From positions 46,155 through 110,154 of the forward strand of contig JAKCPI010031725.1 of assembly GCA_023213315.1 (NCBI GenBank): a DNA stretch of 64,000 bases. The letters run 5' to 3'. The notes below the pieces were generated by a model, which searched no databases, was not told the DNA's origin, and saw nothing but the letters and a program-made list of their open reading frames with translations. This document shows positions 22,712 to 34,574 of the stretch, one piece after another; position 1 is the first letter of the stretch; every line of letters starts with the position of its first letter. Source of the DNA: Euborellia annulipes (Eukaryota > Arthropoda > Insecta > Dermaptera > Anisolabididae). The position numbers and the translations under genes are program-made.

Positions 22712-23399
22712 TATACTGTATATAATTTTTATCATTCCTTAGACATCCGCGGCCCAGTTCCAATCATCCCGCGGCCCACAACTGGGCCGCGGCCCACGGG
22801 TTGGGAACCTCTGTATTAAGCAAATATGAACTATAGAGAGGGCGGCAAGTGGAGTTTAGCCAATAGGCGGCATAATCTTAAATCCGGCCCTGACTCTGTG
22901 ACTGTATCTCTTCTTACCCTGCTAGACTCCCCAAGTTTGTTTAAAATTGACATGTCCATTTGGCAACAAGCCTGGAGTTAAATTTCTTTTTACATCAAAA
23001 ATTCTATTAAAAAAATACTTCGTTGTCAAAATTCGATAACTTGTTATAGTTTTAGTACATATTAAATACAGTAAGTAAAAAAAAAAAAAACAGGAAGTAA
23101 CGAAATAGAAATTTTATGAATTAACATGAAAACAATGCTGGTTTTAATTGATGCGGAAATGAAAGAAAGAATAAAATAAGAATGACTCAAAGAATATCTT
23201 AAGATTTTATTTTTTATGATTAAGATATGTTTGTTTATAGGCATGATGCAGGTAAATAATACTTATTAAAAATTAGATTTTTTTGTGCTTTCTCTTACCT
23301 ATATATGAAATTACCTACGATTTTTAAACAAATGTTACAAAAAAAAACTTCAATTTTAAATCATCTTAAATATTAATTTTTTTATTCTATTATTTAATC

Positions 23400-23654
23400 C
23401 AGGGTTTTCCAAACTTTATGTTACCGGGCCTCCCTTAAAAATATTTAATCGAAATATGCACCCCCCCCCCCATTTTATAAAATAGTACAATCACAAAAAT
23501 TTTTTATTGCTAAAAAATATAAATTCTTCTATTATTTTATTTATAAAACTTTCGCAATCATTTGGAAAATTTCTCGCTGAGGCTAATATTCGCGCCTCCC
23601 CTTTGACTAGTCCGCGCCTCCCTAGGGAGGCGCACCACAGTTTAGAAAAAACTG
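23400..23654. mobile_element. hAT-type MITE
   Basis: It starts CAGGGTTTTCCAAACTTTAT and ends GTTTAGAAAAAACTG. The flanks ATTTAATC and ATTTAGTC match at 7 of 8. The interior has CGCGCCTCCC motifs twice and a poly-C run at 23461. Confidence 0.75.
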
Positions 23655-23845
23655 ATTTAGTCTGATGAGTTCGTTGTTGAGTTAGTGTTTTTGATTCTAA
23701 TCTCCATCTTATTCGCTTATCCAGTTGACCTTTCACACCTGATATTTTACTTCTATTTTTACTGTTATTAAGTTAAGAATAATGAGAATGGGCAAATTCT
23801 TTAGTGAATCATAAATGAATTATAAATCTTTAGTTATTCAAAAAT

Positions 23846-24298
23846 AAAAAAATCTGGTGTGACTAGTCGCACCAGATTTTTTGTGTCGACAATTGTATTT
23901 AGTTTCCGACAGTACGGTACATTTGAATTCAAGATGTAAAATTTATAAACGGAAAAATATTTATATTCTGTTATCATGGCAACCATTTCTCTTATCTTTC
24001 CTATGAAGTACAAGAGTAAGTGTGCTTCATAAGATTTCAAAGGCAAAATGAGATATACAAAATGTGCATATAAAAAATAATTAATTTATAAATTTTAATC
24101 ACAATCGTTGGAGCGAATTTTGAGAAAATCGAGAAAGTACTGGTATTTTTTGGCCGATTTTGATTAAAAGCTTATTTTCAAAATTAAATATAAAATTTCA
24201 ACCACCTAGCTCAATTCTTCAATTCCTTCATGCTCAAAATTACATAGAGACAGACAGACAGGGAGACCATGTTGCAAAAACCACTTTTTTGACTTTTA
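23846..24298 (-). mobile_element. Family A, partial, with shrunken palindrome
   Basis: The palindrome is reduced to AATCTGGTGTGACTAGTCGC plus ACCAGATT: the AACTTTCTC stem is lost. The body follows to GTTGCAAAAACCACTTTTTT, and the ACTTTCTC end is missing. Confidence 0.75.
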
Positions 24299-25630
24299 AA
24301 GGGAAATAAGAAATGTAAATTAAAGATGTAGATGGCTAGATTAATTTTCATGACAACTTTCCGGCAAAGGCGGGCTTACCACTGGTTTATACTAATAAAT
24401 GAAATGAAACATATCTCCTAGGGTTAAAAAAAAAAAAAAAAATTAAGCTTTGAAGCTTACCTATTTCTACACTGCCGAATTGATAAAAAACACTTCTGAA
24501 AATGATACACAATTTTAAAACAGTAATTTAACTTTTCTATTTTCTTTATTTCATTTTCATTCTCAATTTAATTCTTTTTTTTTTGTAATTTTAAAACTTA
24601 AGATAGATTAAAAGAAAGACTAGCATCTCATTCGAAGAGAATATTCAAGTACCATTCTGTAATTTTGATTATTCAAATGAACCCCAATCCCATTTTCGCT
24701 GATGTCGTCGAAATGGGAATCTCATCTCCTCGTGACACTTCCATTTGCCAGCAATTACAAACATTAAGTGGGTATACATTTGGCGACCTATATCTCTGCT
24801 TGATTGGTTCAACACTTTCTATTTGACTCTAGCAAAGTTTGCTCTCAGTTTTTAACAGAATAAACTTTTTAATCAAATATTTTTTTTTATCTTTCTTATT
24901 CTGTAAAAAAAAAACTACAAATAGCTTCCTAGATTACCCAAATCAATTTCAAAGAGAAAGTTGATTCTTAATTTTTTGACATAACTCTTTTACTAGGAGG
25001 TAATTCATATTTATTTTCTCGCTAGTTATTTAATTTAACAATACATCGTTATCATCATGATTTCTTTATAGGTTGATGAAAGTTATTATTATTATTATAA
25101 TGATTTAATTCATATTCTAATCATATTTTCAATTCATTTTATATATCTTTAGTTAGGGTGGAGTTTAATCAAATTTGAATTTAAATCTAATATGATCGTA
25201 GTACGTGCTTTAAAGCGAATTTATTTCATTGTTTATTTATGATTAAATATATTTAAAATCTGAACATTTTGATGATTAGCATCACCATTTGCAATTTATT
25301 CTCTTTTTGTTAAAAGCAAAGCTTTTTTCAACTAAATAATTTTATATCAGATTTTTCTTGACTTCAAATCTATCACCATTAAGACTTTTTCTTTTGGGTT
25401 TATGTCAATCACAACTCCGTCCTTTGAACGATCTTGGGACAAGGATTACAAATGCGATCCATTCAGTGAGTGAGGGCAGCTGATGACAGTTCGAATATTG
25501 GCACGAACATTGTATTTTGCAAGATAGAAACTAAAAGATGAAGTTAAAAAATCTTCATAAAAAAAATGAGGCTATTCTGGAATTCATATGTTGGGGAGAA
25601 ATATGAATTTCATATAATAGATTTTTTTTT
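24299..25630. other. No gene seen; two non-repetitive islands
   Basis: Patches at 24660-24790 and 25380-25520 have balanced composition, no match to other parts of the window and no long frame. They are candidates for conserved non-coding sequence. Confidence 0.35.
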
Positions 25631-25838
25631 TAATTTTGAGAAAATAGAAAAAAACTGAAAAAGTACATCGGTAAAGTACTAGTACTCTATGGCCGATTTT
25701 ATTCAAAAGCTTCGTGTCACATGCAGAGTATCTAACTTAAATATAAAATTTCAAACTCATAGCACTTTTGGTTCTTGAGTTATTTTGTTCTCACACACAC
25801 ACACAGATAGACAGAGCATGTAGCCAAAACCACTTTTT
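25631..25838 (-). mobile_element. Family A fragment abutting a full copy
   Basis: The reverse-strand body (GAAAAAAACTGAAAAAGTAC to AGCCAAAACCACTTTTTT) runs directly into the left end of a plus-strand copy at 25839. It includes a short (AC)n. Confidence 0.75.
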
Positions 25839-25839
25839 T

Positions 25840-26509
25840 ACTTTCTCTTACCTCTATATATATGTTAATATATATAGAGAGAGAAAGTATTGGATTCATG
25901 TCAAAAATTCGATGTCGAGATTTTGATGGATCTTCACGTTTTGAGGTCCCCTGAATCCAAAAAAGTGGTTTTCGCGACATGGTCTCTCTGTCTGTCTGTG
26001 TGTCTGTCTGTGAACAAAATATCTCAAGAATGAAAAGAGCTAGGAGGTTGAAATTTTATATTTAAGTTAGGCACCCCCCTGGGACGTGACACGAAGCTTT
26101 TGAACAAAATCGACCCAAAAGTACTAGTACTTTACTGATGTAGTTTTTCAGTTTTTTTCGATTTTCTCAAAATTTGCTCCAACGATTTTTTTTTAAATTC
26201 AAAAATCAATTATTTTTTAGATTCTCTTTAAAATGTATATTCTCATTTTGTGATTGAAATCTTCTGAAGACCACTTTTCTCTTGTACTCCATAGAAAAGA
26301 TAAGAGAAATGGTTGCCATGGTAACAAAATATAAATATTTTCCTATACTTATAAATTTTACATCTTGAATTCAATTGTACTCTCCTACTGTTGGAAACTA
26401 AATATATGTCGACACAAAAAAATCTGGTGTGACAAGCACAGAACACAACTTTCGATTACCGAAGGTAAGAGAAAGTTGTGTGATGTGCGCCAGTCACACC
26501 AGATTTTTT
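25840..26509 (+). mobile_element. Family A element, best complete copy (about 670 bp)
   Basis: Both ends are intact. The left hairpin is ACTTTCTCTTACC..ATATATAGAGAGAGAAAGT. The right palindrome at 26415-26509 has AATCTGGTGTGAC/GTCACACCAGATT outer arms and an AACTTTC../..GAAAGTT inner stem. The body includes a perfect X-box (GTTGCCATGGTAAC, 26312-26325) and a CCCCCCTGGGACGTGACACG segment. No frame is conserved beyond chance. Confidence 0.85.
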
Positions 26510-26628
26510 GATTCAGGGGTCCTCAAAACGTGTATATCCATCAAAATCTCGACATCGAATTTTTGACATGAATCCAATACTTACTCTCTATAAATATATT
26601 AACATATATATACAGATAAGAGAAAGTA
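26510..26628 (-). mobile_element. Family A left-end fragment fused to the palindrome
   Basis: Immediately after the plus-strand palindrome comes a reverse-strand left end (GATTCAGGGGTCCTCAAAAC to GATAAGAGAAAGTAAAA). The locus is therefore a compound of three family A pieces in alternating orientation. Confidence 0.75.
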
Positions 26629-27014
26629 AAAAAAAAAAATTAAAAATTTTAGGATTTAATGAATTTTAAGATTTTTTTTTTTAAGAAAAGAAATTCTCAT
26701 TATAAATTCTTCTTTAATTAATTCTGAATTGTCATTTCCTAATAATTTATTTGCATCCTAATTTTGTACTTTTTATCAAGTGGATATTATTTAAACCTCT
26801 TTACCTACTTGCCTTGGACAGCCCCTGTTCGAAGAAAGTAGAAATCTTTACAGCGTGTAAAATGCCTATTATGAGGTCAGGCGAATTCTCTTAAGTTCTA
26901 AAATAGTTCAGTAAAAATTTAATCATTTTAGTAACCAAATAATATTTCATAAATTAATATTAGACTATAATAAACACTTCCATCTGCATAATTTATAATA
27001 AGTAATATCAACAC

Positions 27015-27275
27015 CAGGGGCGTATATAGAAATTTTTTCGGGGGGGGGGCCCGAACTCAAAAATTTTTCTGTGGAAAATTTTTTTTTAAGAAACTATACT
27101 TTTTTCACACGAAATTTTTTGCGGAACATTTTTTTCTTTTGCGGAACCAAAGTTGTCCATCCTGCGGAAAAATTTGTTGCGCTGATGTCTATATCCCTAT
27201 ATATGTATATGTGTTTGGGAAATTTCGGGGGGGGGGGGCCGGGCCCCTCGCCCCCCCCCCTTATATACGCCCCTG
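27015..27275. mobile_element. hAT-type MITE, CAGGGGCGTATATAG family (copy 1)
   Basis: The termini are CAGGGGCGTATATAGAAATT and TATATACGCCCCTG. ATCAACAC is duplicated exactly (27007-27014 and 27276-27283). Long G and C runs lie just inside each end. The 100-codon frame is also found in copy 2 and is MITE sequence, not a gene. Confidence 0.9.
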
Positions 27276-27417
27276 ATCAACACTCACACCTTTTATGCTT
27301 TATAAAATTTATATATCTTAATCTTATTAATTTATACGAATTTGAAAATTTTTATGTCACTCAAAAGATATGAATTTTTCTATTGCTATGAATAATATAT
27401 GAGGTTTTTTCCTGCTT

Positions 27418-27730
27418 TTACTTTCTCTTACCTCTATATATGCTAATATATATAGAGAGAAAATATTGGATTCATGTCAAAAATTTGATGTCGAGAGTTT
27501 GATGGATGGACGTTTTGAGGTCCCCTGAATCCAAAAAAGTGGTTTTCACCACATGGTCTGTCTGTGTTCAATTTTAAGCATGAAGAAATTGAGCTAAGAG
27601 GTTTAAATTTTATATTTAAGTTAGGCACCTCCCTGAGGCGTGAAAATAAACTTTTAATCAAAATCGGCCAAAAAGCACTAGTATTTTACTGATGTAGTTT
27701 TTCAGTTTTTTTTGGATTTTCTCCAAATTC
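27418..27730 (+). mobile_element. Family A, left half only
   Basis: ACTTTCTCTTACCTCTATAT through TTTTTCAGTTTTTTTTGGAT is present. The right half and palindrome are missing after about 27730. Confidence 0.75.
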
Positions 27731-28076
27731 GGAACTGCAAGTGTTTTTTCATAAACGTCGTTATTGCTAACAGAAAGGAAAAAATCTTAATCCATATTTT
27801 TAAAATGCATTGATTGATTGTTATTATTATGTCTAGATAAAGACACGATCGCTTCTTTAATTCTTCTTAATTAAAAAAAAATCTTGAGAAATATTTAATT
27901 TATCGGAAAATCAATCAACTCTGGGGGGTTCATTCTCTCTTTCCCCTAGTTTATATTTCATTAAGCTTTAAAATTATTAGTCTATCGATTGGATCATCTT
28001 TATTCAGCAATTATATTTTTATTTATAGGTCTATACGTATTTAAAGAGCAGATTCGTGAACTTTTGATATCACATT

Positions 28077-28192
28077 TAAAAAATTTGGTGTGATGGTTGC
28101 CCAGCACACAACTTTCTCTTATCTTTTGGCAAGAGAAAGTTGTGTACTGTGCTTGTCATACCAAATTTTTTGTGTCGAGATATATTCAGTTG
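28077..28192 (-). mobile_element. Family A palindrome, nearly stand-alone
   Basis: AAATTTGGTGTGATGG, inner stem ACACAACTTTCTCTTATC with GGCAAGAGAAAGTTGTGT, and outer arm GTCATACCAAATTT, followed by only a short body stub. Confidence 0.75.
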
Positions 28193-29036
28193 CTCTTACT
28201 GAATTCTATATTTCAAACTTTTTTTCATCGGAGCTATTAAAAATACTAATATTTGATATTTCAACTTTTAACTAATCTTAGTTTCTTTTGTTGAGTGTAT
28301 AAAGATAATCTTATTACCGTATACCCATACTTACAATAATTATCATAAATTTTTTTAGCTTTTTTTAGTCACACTCCTTTTTTTTACCTTGGGTTGGGGT
28401 TAATTGTACACACACTTTTCTCGTCTCCTTGTTCTTACTTTACACATATATTTTTATATTTTATATGTAATTTTTCTATTATTAAAATTAATTGAATTTA
28501 GTATATAATAAACATTCTAATCTAAAGAGGGAAAAAATATTTTCTCTCTTCTAAATTAAGTTTTTAAGTTTTTTAGCTTCCTACTATTTTCTTATAAAAA
28601 AGATTCTTATTTATTTAAGCTAATTTTTGATTTCACGCCACGATCATTTTAAAACTAGAACAAACACTAGAACGGTAGAAGTGAGGGGGTTGTCCAATAT
28701 CTTTTCTCTTGATGGTAGATTATTATTTCCTTGAGAGTGACTTTTTGGCGATTATTAATCCCTTAATTTCTTTATTTTATCATTTTTTTTTATTGATTCT
28801 TTCACTTCCCTACTCATTAAATAAAAAGGTGGTCCATTAATATTTATTATTAACACATTTTAATATTTTCACTATCAAATAGATCTAAATATAATAAAAT
28901 ATCTATTACACATACATCTATACATCCCTCCACGCAACCCGCTATCTCTGTCAATCCATGTCCAACATTATTAGTGTACGGACCCTAGAAAATTAAATAA
29001 GACATGTAAAATAATATAAAATAAGGAAACTCGTGT

Positions 29037-29460
29037 TTTCTTTCATGGGCAAAAAATGACAGGTAGTATGTCTTTGGTATTATTATAAAAAATGGTGGCT
29101 CTAATGCCCGAAACATGTTAGCGCACCTGTAAAATCAATAAATTAATATTATTGAAAATTATTCGTTTTTTTGATAAGGGGCCCACATCTTGTGGGTACG
29201 TGGATGGCGACCACGAGCTACCCGAGCTGGGACAGCCAGTTCTTTGTATGTCTGTCTCTTGCTTCCTCTTTTCAACAGGTGTCAGGCCGTGCGATGGGCA
29301 GGTCTGTCCTATTTCTTCCAGTCGTAAAAACGCATGATAGGGTTGGAAGGAAGAGTAAGGTCCGCCGACCCCGCATCGCAGGAATGGGGCGAGGAAGATT
29401 TGTTTTTGATAATAATACTGAAGACATACTACCTGACATTTTTTGCCCAAGAAAGAAAAA
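29037..29460. mobile_element. Fold-back element split by a retroposon
   Basis: Arms at 29037-29095 (GGGCAAAAAATGACAGGTAG, TATGTCTTTGGTATTATTAT) and 29405-29460 (TACTGAAGACATACTACCTG, ACATTTTTTGCCC) are inverted. A CCCGAAACATGTTAGC core with self-complementary ACATGT lies at about 29108. A 220-bp retroposon has landed in the loop. Confidence 0.7.
29178..29400. mobile_element. Unclassified retroposon RP, copy 2
   Basis: It shares GGGCCCACATCTTGTGG, CTACCCGAGCTGGGACAG, CTTTTCAACAGG and AAAAACGCATGATAGGG with 17990-18228, at roughly 85% identity. TTTTTGATAA flanks both sides. Frames on both strands (61-110 codons) are open in this repeat. One minus-strand reading (PYHAFLRL..MPVEKRK-like) is partly similar between copies, so a remnant of coding sequence is possible but unproven. 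Confidence 0.65.
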
Positions 29461-29939
29461 CACCAGTTTCTTTATTTTATATGAATAAATTGGACTGCAT
29501 CCACCATCTTATCAAATCATGTAAAATATAGATTTGTTAGATTCAGTTTATAAAAAAAGAATAAATTAAAAGTTTTCATTTTGAGAAATAAAAAGAGCCA
29601 GCACGTACGCAAAAAGTTAAATTATTTATTTATTTATTTTTAACTTTTGAACCCTTTGAGAATAGAAAAAGGGGTCCCAGAAATTCATTATAATAAATCA
29701 AAAAGTTTTTTTTTTATTTATAATTCAAACCAACCCCCTTAAAAAGCACTTGATCGATCCAAAAAGTGTATTTGTAGAAATTAATCTGATGGATACTTTT
29801 AAAAGTTTAAACGTATAAGTTAAGAACTTGAAGAAGAAATGTTTTATCATTCATTTATCATCTTGAATTAATATTCTGATGATAATTTTCTAAGTCCATT
29901 TGTTCTTGTCTTTTCAGGACAAGAAGGAGGAAGGGGACA

Positions 29940-30062
29940 GAGGGGCTAATCAGGCTCATCTTTAGGTTAACTGTACCTGTCCTATCTGGGTCGCTGGCCC
30001 ACCTGCAGACGGCATCATGCCGGGAGCGAAACGTTCACTAGCCCCGCCCTCACCATGCTAAT
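29940..30062 (+). repeat. Decayed retroelement end with GAAACGTT
   Basis: GGTCGCTGGCCCACCTGCAG, GACGGCATCATGCCGGGAGC and GAAACGTTCACTAGCC have the order box, stem, GAAAC and triplet. The box reads CTGCAGA and the spacing differs. I treat it as a relic only. Confidence 0.35.
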
Positions 30063-30784
30063 ATCTAAATCTTTTCGGAAACTTTTATTACTTTTTCATA
30101 CAAGTTTCAACAAATTTTAATTGTAAGAAAGTAAACTTTTTTTTTATCAACTTTTATTTATACACCCACCTTTAAAAAGTAGATAAAATTCAAATACTCT
30201 ATTATTCTTTAATACTCCAGTATTATTTTTTTTCTTTCTTTCTTTTATTGTTCAAAGTAAAAAAATATAAAGAATGAAAGAACATTTTATTTAGTATTAT
30301 TCATAATTCATAACAATTCTTTCTTTTATTAGAGAGAAATTATTTTTGGAGCAACAAATTTTTTCTAATGAATGACATACTAGACTAGGTATAATATAGG
30401 AAAAAACAAATTAGTAAAATAAAAAAAAATTAATTTCTCATTTTAATCGCGCTCTCGCGAATATTTTTCTCATTTCTCTATCTATTTTCCTTCTGATAAG
30501 GTCAATTTTATTCATACACTCTTATAAAGACTCTGCTCTAAAATTCAGGGTCAACAAAACCATTAATTTGACAATTTACAGGAAATATCAAAATTGCGTG
30601 TCTCTTATAAGCCTATAAATATATTTATCTATTTTAAGGGTGATTGAATGTATCTTTTCTTATAGATCTTTAATAACTAGCTATATATTTCTTATTCATT
30701 TGTTATTCCAACATCCCTCACTCCCTGATAAAATAAGCGGATTTAATTGAAAAAGATTTTTATTGATTTATAAATAATGTTCAC

Positions 30785-31223
30785 CCTTGACCTGTGGCTC
30801 AGGACTAGAGCATCAGCTTTTGGTACCAAAGGTCAAGGGTTTGCATCCCGTCTCATGCGACAAAAATTTATTTCAATCAGGGGCGTATATAGAAATTTTT
30901 TTCGGGGGTGGGGGCCCAAACTCAAAAATTTTTCTGAGGAAAATTTTTTTTTAAGAAACTATACTTTTTTTCACACGAAAATTTTTGAGGAACATTTTTT
31001 CTATTGCGGAACCAAAGTTGTCCATCCTACGGAAAAATTTGTTGCGCTGATGTCTGTATATCACTATATATGTATATGTGTTTGGAAAATTTCGGGGGGG
31101 GGCCCGGGCCCCCTCGGCCCCCCCCTTAAATACGCCCCTGATTTCAATAGGATTGGCTACCAATCTCGGGGTTTAAATGGCCTTCGATGCCGAAAAAGAT
31201 CTTAAAAGAAATAAAAAAAAAAA
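30785..31223 (+). mobile_element. SINE-2 split by a hAT MITE
   Basis: The head at 30785 (CTGTGGCTCAGGACTAGAGC) and box B (AAGGGTTTGCATCCCG) are present. The body is broken at ATTTCAAT by the MITE at 30878-31140 and continues to GATGCCGAAAAAGATCTTAA at about 31203. The 142-codon frame across this region joins SINE and MITE sequence and is not a gene. Confidence 0.85.
30878..31140. mobile_element. hAT-type MITE, CAGGGGCGTATATAG family (copy 2, in SINE-2)
   Basis: It has the same ends and interior as 27015-27275 at roughly 90% identity. ATTTCAAT is duplicated exactly (30870-30877 and 31141-31148) within SINE-2. Confidence 0.9.
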
Positions 31224-32334
31224 TTAATTAATTAATTAAAAAAAGTAACAAAATTTTTCAAAAACATTTTTTAGAAAAAAATTTTGTTAAATTTTCTAAA
31301 AAAAAAAAAATAAAATAATTAATAAAACTATGACAAAAAATTTTTTTATGAAGGAAAAATCACTCTTTAAATTAATATTTTGTTTAGATCTAAAAATTTA
31401 ATTTTTTTTTTTTCAATCTAAAAAAAAAAAAACGGATATGATAAAATTTTACTCTGCTTTGATTATTTATATTAAAAAAAAAAAATTAAAAGGAAATCCT
31501 CTGACCGCCATACATACTGTAACATTTTCAACTGTTCATTAATTATCCTATGAATCATTCACTCTGTTTATTTATGAAATGAATCTCTAAATGACACTTT
31601 GAAAGGACCTTGGAGATCTTTTGGCTTACAGGTGTAACGAAACTAACATCTTTAAAACCGAGGGATAAAGAAACTCTTGTCTGTTTCATAAAATAAGACA
31701 CTCCCGATAAACCGGATGAATTATATTTTTATAAACTCCTAAACACACTCTGATATTCTAATTAAAGTGTGCCAAAGTTTAATATTCATGCACCATAATT
31801 TCCTGCTCTAGTAAGAAAGAAACAGGCATGCATACACTATCAATTTATTTTTTATTATTCTAGTATACTGATAATATACCAAACTTGTTTTGAAATTAAA
31901 TAAAAAGCATGTAAGTAAATTAATCGAGTAATAGGGGGAAAAAATTTCTTTTTATAGAATTATCAAATAGTTCTTTTCTATCGACTTGAGTGAGGGAGAA
32001 GTTATTTGCATACTGTTTTAAATATCGACTAAAATTTTATACATTTATTATATTCACTAAGACAATAGCCGCAAATATAACTTGCACGATAATCAACTGG
32101 CAGCTGACACATGTTCTCTTGCGAATTTCTTAGGACTAATTAACTTTCTTAATTAATTCCCAATCGTCCGTCTATTTTAAAGTTACGGTACTTCACTTGA
32201 ATGGCCTGACTTGCGCATGATAATTGATTTTTCTAACCCCAAGAAAAAATAGCTATTTTTAATATGTTTTGCCCACTATTCGAAGGTTAAATATTATAGA
32301 TAAAATCAATGTAATTTTTTATTAACTAGCCGCG
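31224..32334. other. No gene seen
   Basis: It starts with A/T homopolymer runs (31224-31490). After that it is AT-rich spacer without recognised repeats. Confidence 0.5.
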
Positions 32335-32760
32335 CCGTCCGCTTTCGGTGAGTTTGGCATCTGGCCTGTGGCGGACTCTTGCCTTTTCTAATTCTTCTGC
32401 CGCAATTTTTCAGACAACTCGCTTCTAACATATTATCTAAATATACATATCTGGCTTATGAAATTTATACTCCCTCAACTTGTCTTTAACTCATTTGTAG
32501 AGTTTCTGCCTCTTGTGCTAGGGGTCAAGATATTATTTTAATTAATTGAGTCTAAATTTTCATAATGAGCGATAGAACCCAATGGGAAAATTCTGGAAAT
32601 ATTTTTTTGAGCCTCCTCATATGGAAATTCAGAAACCCGGAGTATTTTTTCCCAGACTCTCCTCTATAAAAGTACAAAATTTAATTTCGAAATTCCAATG
32701 AGAATTTGGCTAATTAGAGCGCGACAGAAAAAGGAACAGATCGCAATATACCGGTATATA
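32335..32760 (+). mobile_element. RTE-like LINE 3' segment or derived SINE
   Basis: It begins ACTAGCCGCGCCGTCCGCTT and ends with GCGCGACAGAAAAAGGAACA followed by TATATAG. That GAGCG-GACAG...TATATA ending is a common 3' signature of RTE-clade elements. It shares the segment around CTCCTCTATAAAAGTACAAA with 40818-40970. No reverse-transcriptase frame is present. Confidence 0.5.
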
Positions 32761-32785
32761 GAGAAGAAGATTCGTAATGAGACTT

Positions 32786-33409
32786 AAAAAAAAATCTGGT
32801 GTAACTTGTCGCACAAGATTTTTTGTGTCGAGATATATTCACTGGCGTCATTTCAATTTTTTTTTGGCGACGGGGGGGGGGGGAGGACAAACATTTTTTC
32901 TAACTTGGGAAAATATTTATATTTTGCTACCATGGCAACCATTTCTCCTATCTTTCCTATGAAGTCAAGAGTAAAGTGATCTTCAAACAATTTTGAGAGC
33001 AAAATGAGAATATACATTTTAAAAAGCATCTAAAAAATAATTGATTTTTTAATTTTAATCAAAATCGTTAGAGTGAATTTAGAGAAAATTGAAAAAAACT
33101 GAAAAAGTACATCAGTAAAGTACTAGTACTTTTTGGCCGATTTTGTTCAAAAGCTTCGTGTCACGTCCCGGGGGGGGGGGGGGGTAACTAACTTTAATAT
33201 AAAATTTTAACTTCCTAGCTCTTTTCGTTCTTGAGATATTTTGTTCACAGACAGACAGACCATGTTGCGAAAACCACTTTTTTTGGGTTCAGACCTTAGA
33301 ACTTGCATATCTATCAAAATCTCGACATTATTATTATCTCGACCATATTATATTTTTGACGTATTTCTTTCTATATATATTAAACATATATAGGGGTAAG
33401 AGAAAGTAA
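32786..33409 (-). mobile_element. Family A copy with poly-G tracts, reverse strand
   Basis: The palindrome is shrunken (AATCTGGTGTAACTTGTCGC, ACAAGATT). The body has an X-box variant GCTACCATGGCAAC (32936-32949), and the left end finishes at GGTAAGAGAAAGTAAT. Runs of 13-14 G occur at about 32871 and 33171. Confidence 0.75.
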
Positions 33410-34574
33410 TAGGTCTATGTTATAATTTTTACAAATAAACCACACTATTTAATAAAAGCCGAAACGTTCTCTTTTTTTTTGGGATTTTCATTTTATAGAG
33501 GATATTCCTCTCCTTTTTTTTATTGATCGAAAATGATTTTTCCCAATCTATATTTCTCACAATCTTCAGTCCCTATGAAAACAGTTATTGAATATTTCTT
33601 CTGTGAAATAATCGATTGACGCATTAATAACAAAAGTCGGATGATCGGTATGTGATTATTTTATGCTTATGCAAATGAAAGAGAATGCAATTTCCTTGGA
33701 ATGTGATATCTTAAAGAAAATAAACTTTTTCCCAAACATATTTATATTTATTTACTAAGAGATTAATTTTTTTATTAATGAATTTAATCTTTATCATCAT
33801 TTTGAATATATTAAATAATATTTTTTTCTCGTTATCACAGAAAATGAATCATTTATGAACATACATTCCTATCAAATTTCGGTAATCTCAGCTTTAAATA
33901 TATTTACCAATAGATAAAAATATTTACTATTATTATACATTTTAAAAGTTTTTTGCGTTTATTAAATGTGATTTCATCATTTCAAATTAAAATTTTAAAT
34001 TTTTTTTTACCATCTCAAGTTTTTTTTTATTTTTTGTAAAATAAATTTTTTATTCAGTTTTAATTAATATTTTAAATATAGTTGAATATTTCACTTCTCT
34101 ATTCTTTCTCTCTTGATTTTTTTAAAAAGTAATTTAGATATTTTTAATTAATAACTCATCCCAAGATATTTCATTTTTATGCATAAAAAAATGCTTGGAA
34201 ATTTCCACAGCTTCTTTCATGATACGCATTGGAGGGGAAAAAGAGAGAGAGAGAGAGACTCACTCTAAAGTGTGCTCAGGTATGGTCTTGTTATCAACGT
34301 GTCTTAGAAAAATACGTGAAGAGCTTCTCAACTTTAACAATCAACATCAAATGATGTATGGCGCCCTAAAAATTAAATGATACGATAACTCTTGATCCTT
34401 CCTTCTTACACTTGATCACCACTTTACTTTGTTGATATTTAATAAGAACCTTCAGTATATCTAAATTTAATTTACTTTCATCAAATGATAAATTATTTTA
34501 TTAAAAATATTTTAAAAACTAATATTGATATGAATTTTGCTATTTTCGTTTGGCACTAAAAATTTTTGTATTAA
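33410..34574. other. No gene seen
   Basis: A GCCGAAACGTTCTC remnant at about 33458 may be a lone piece of a hammerhead-like element. The 61-codon frame at 34195 runs through a (GA)n tract and is incidental. Confidence 0.4.

Larger units (their letters stand above)
22173..22813. mobile_element. Inner hAT-type MITE
   Basis: It starts CAGCGGTTTCCAACC and ends GGTTGGGAACCTCTG. TATTAAGC is duplicated exactly (22165-22172 and 22814-22821). It holds a fold-back insertion at 22271-22711. A reverse-oriented relic of the same MITE is at 62381-62449. Confidence 0.9.
21976..22892. mobile_element. Outer hAT-type MITE of a three-level nest
   Basis: The termini are CAGGGCTGTATTT and AAATCCGGCCCTG. The flanks TCTCTGTG and ACTCTGTG match at 7 of 8. 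Its body reads GCTGCAGCCTAGAGCGGAAA on the left and GGCGGCAAGTGGAGTTTAGC on the right, interrupted by another MITE at 22173-22813. Confidence 0.8.

Noticed and set aside
24675..24725. A further hammerhead-like motif (CTGATG..CGTCGAAAT)
   Set aside because: The space between the box and GAAA is too short for stem II. The inverted CCCATTTTCG/CGAAATGGG forms a plain hairpin.
29940..30062. An intact hammerhead at GAAACGTT
   Set aside because: The box reads CTGCAGA and the stem does not end next to GAAA, so it is kept only as a relic.
30777..31205. A 142-codon plus-strand frame
   Set aside because: It begins in SINE-2 and runs through a hAT MITE. The MITE part also gives the 100-codon frame at 27071, so it is repeat sequence, not a gene.
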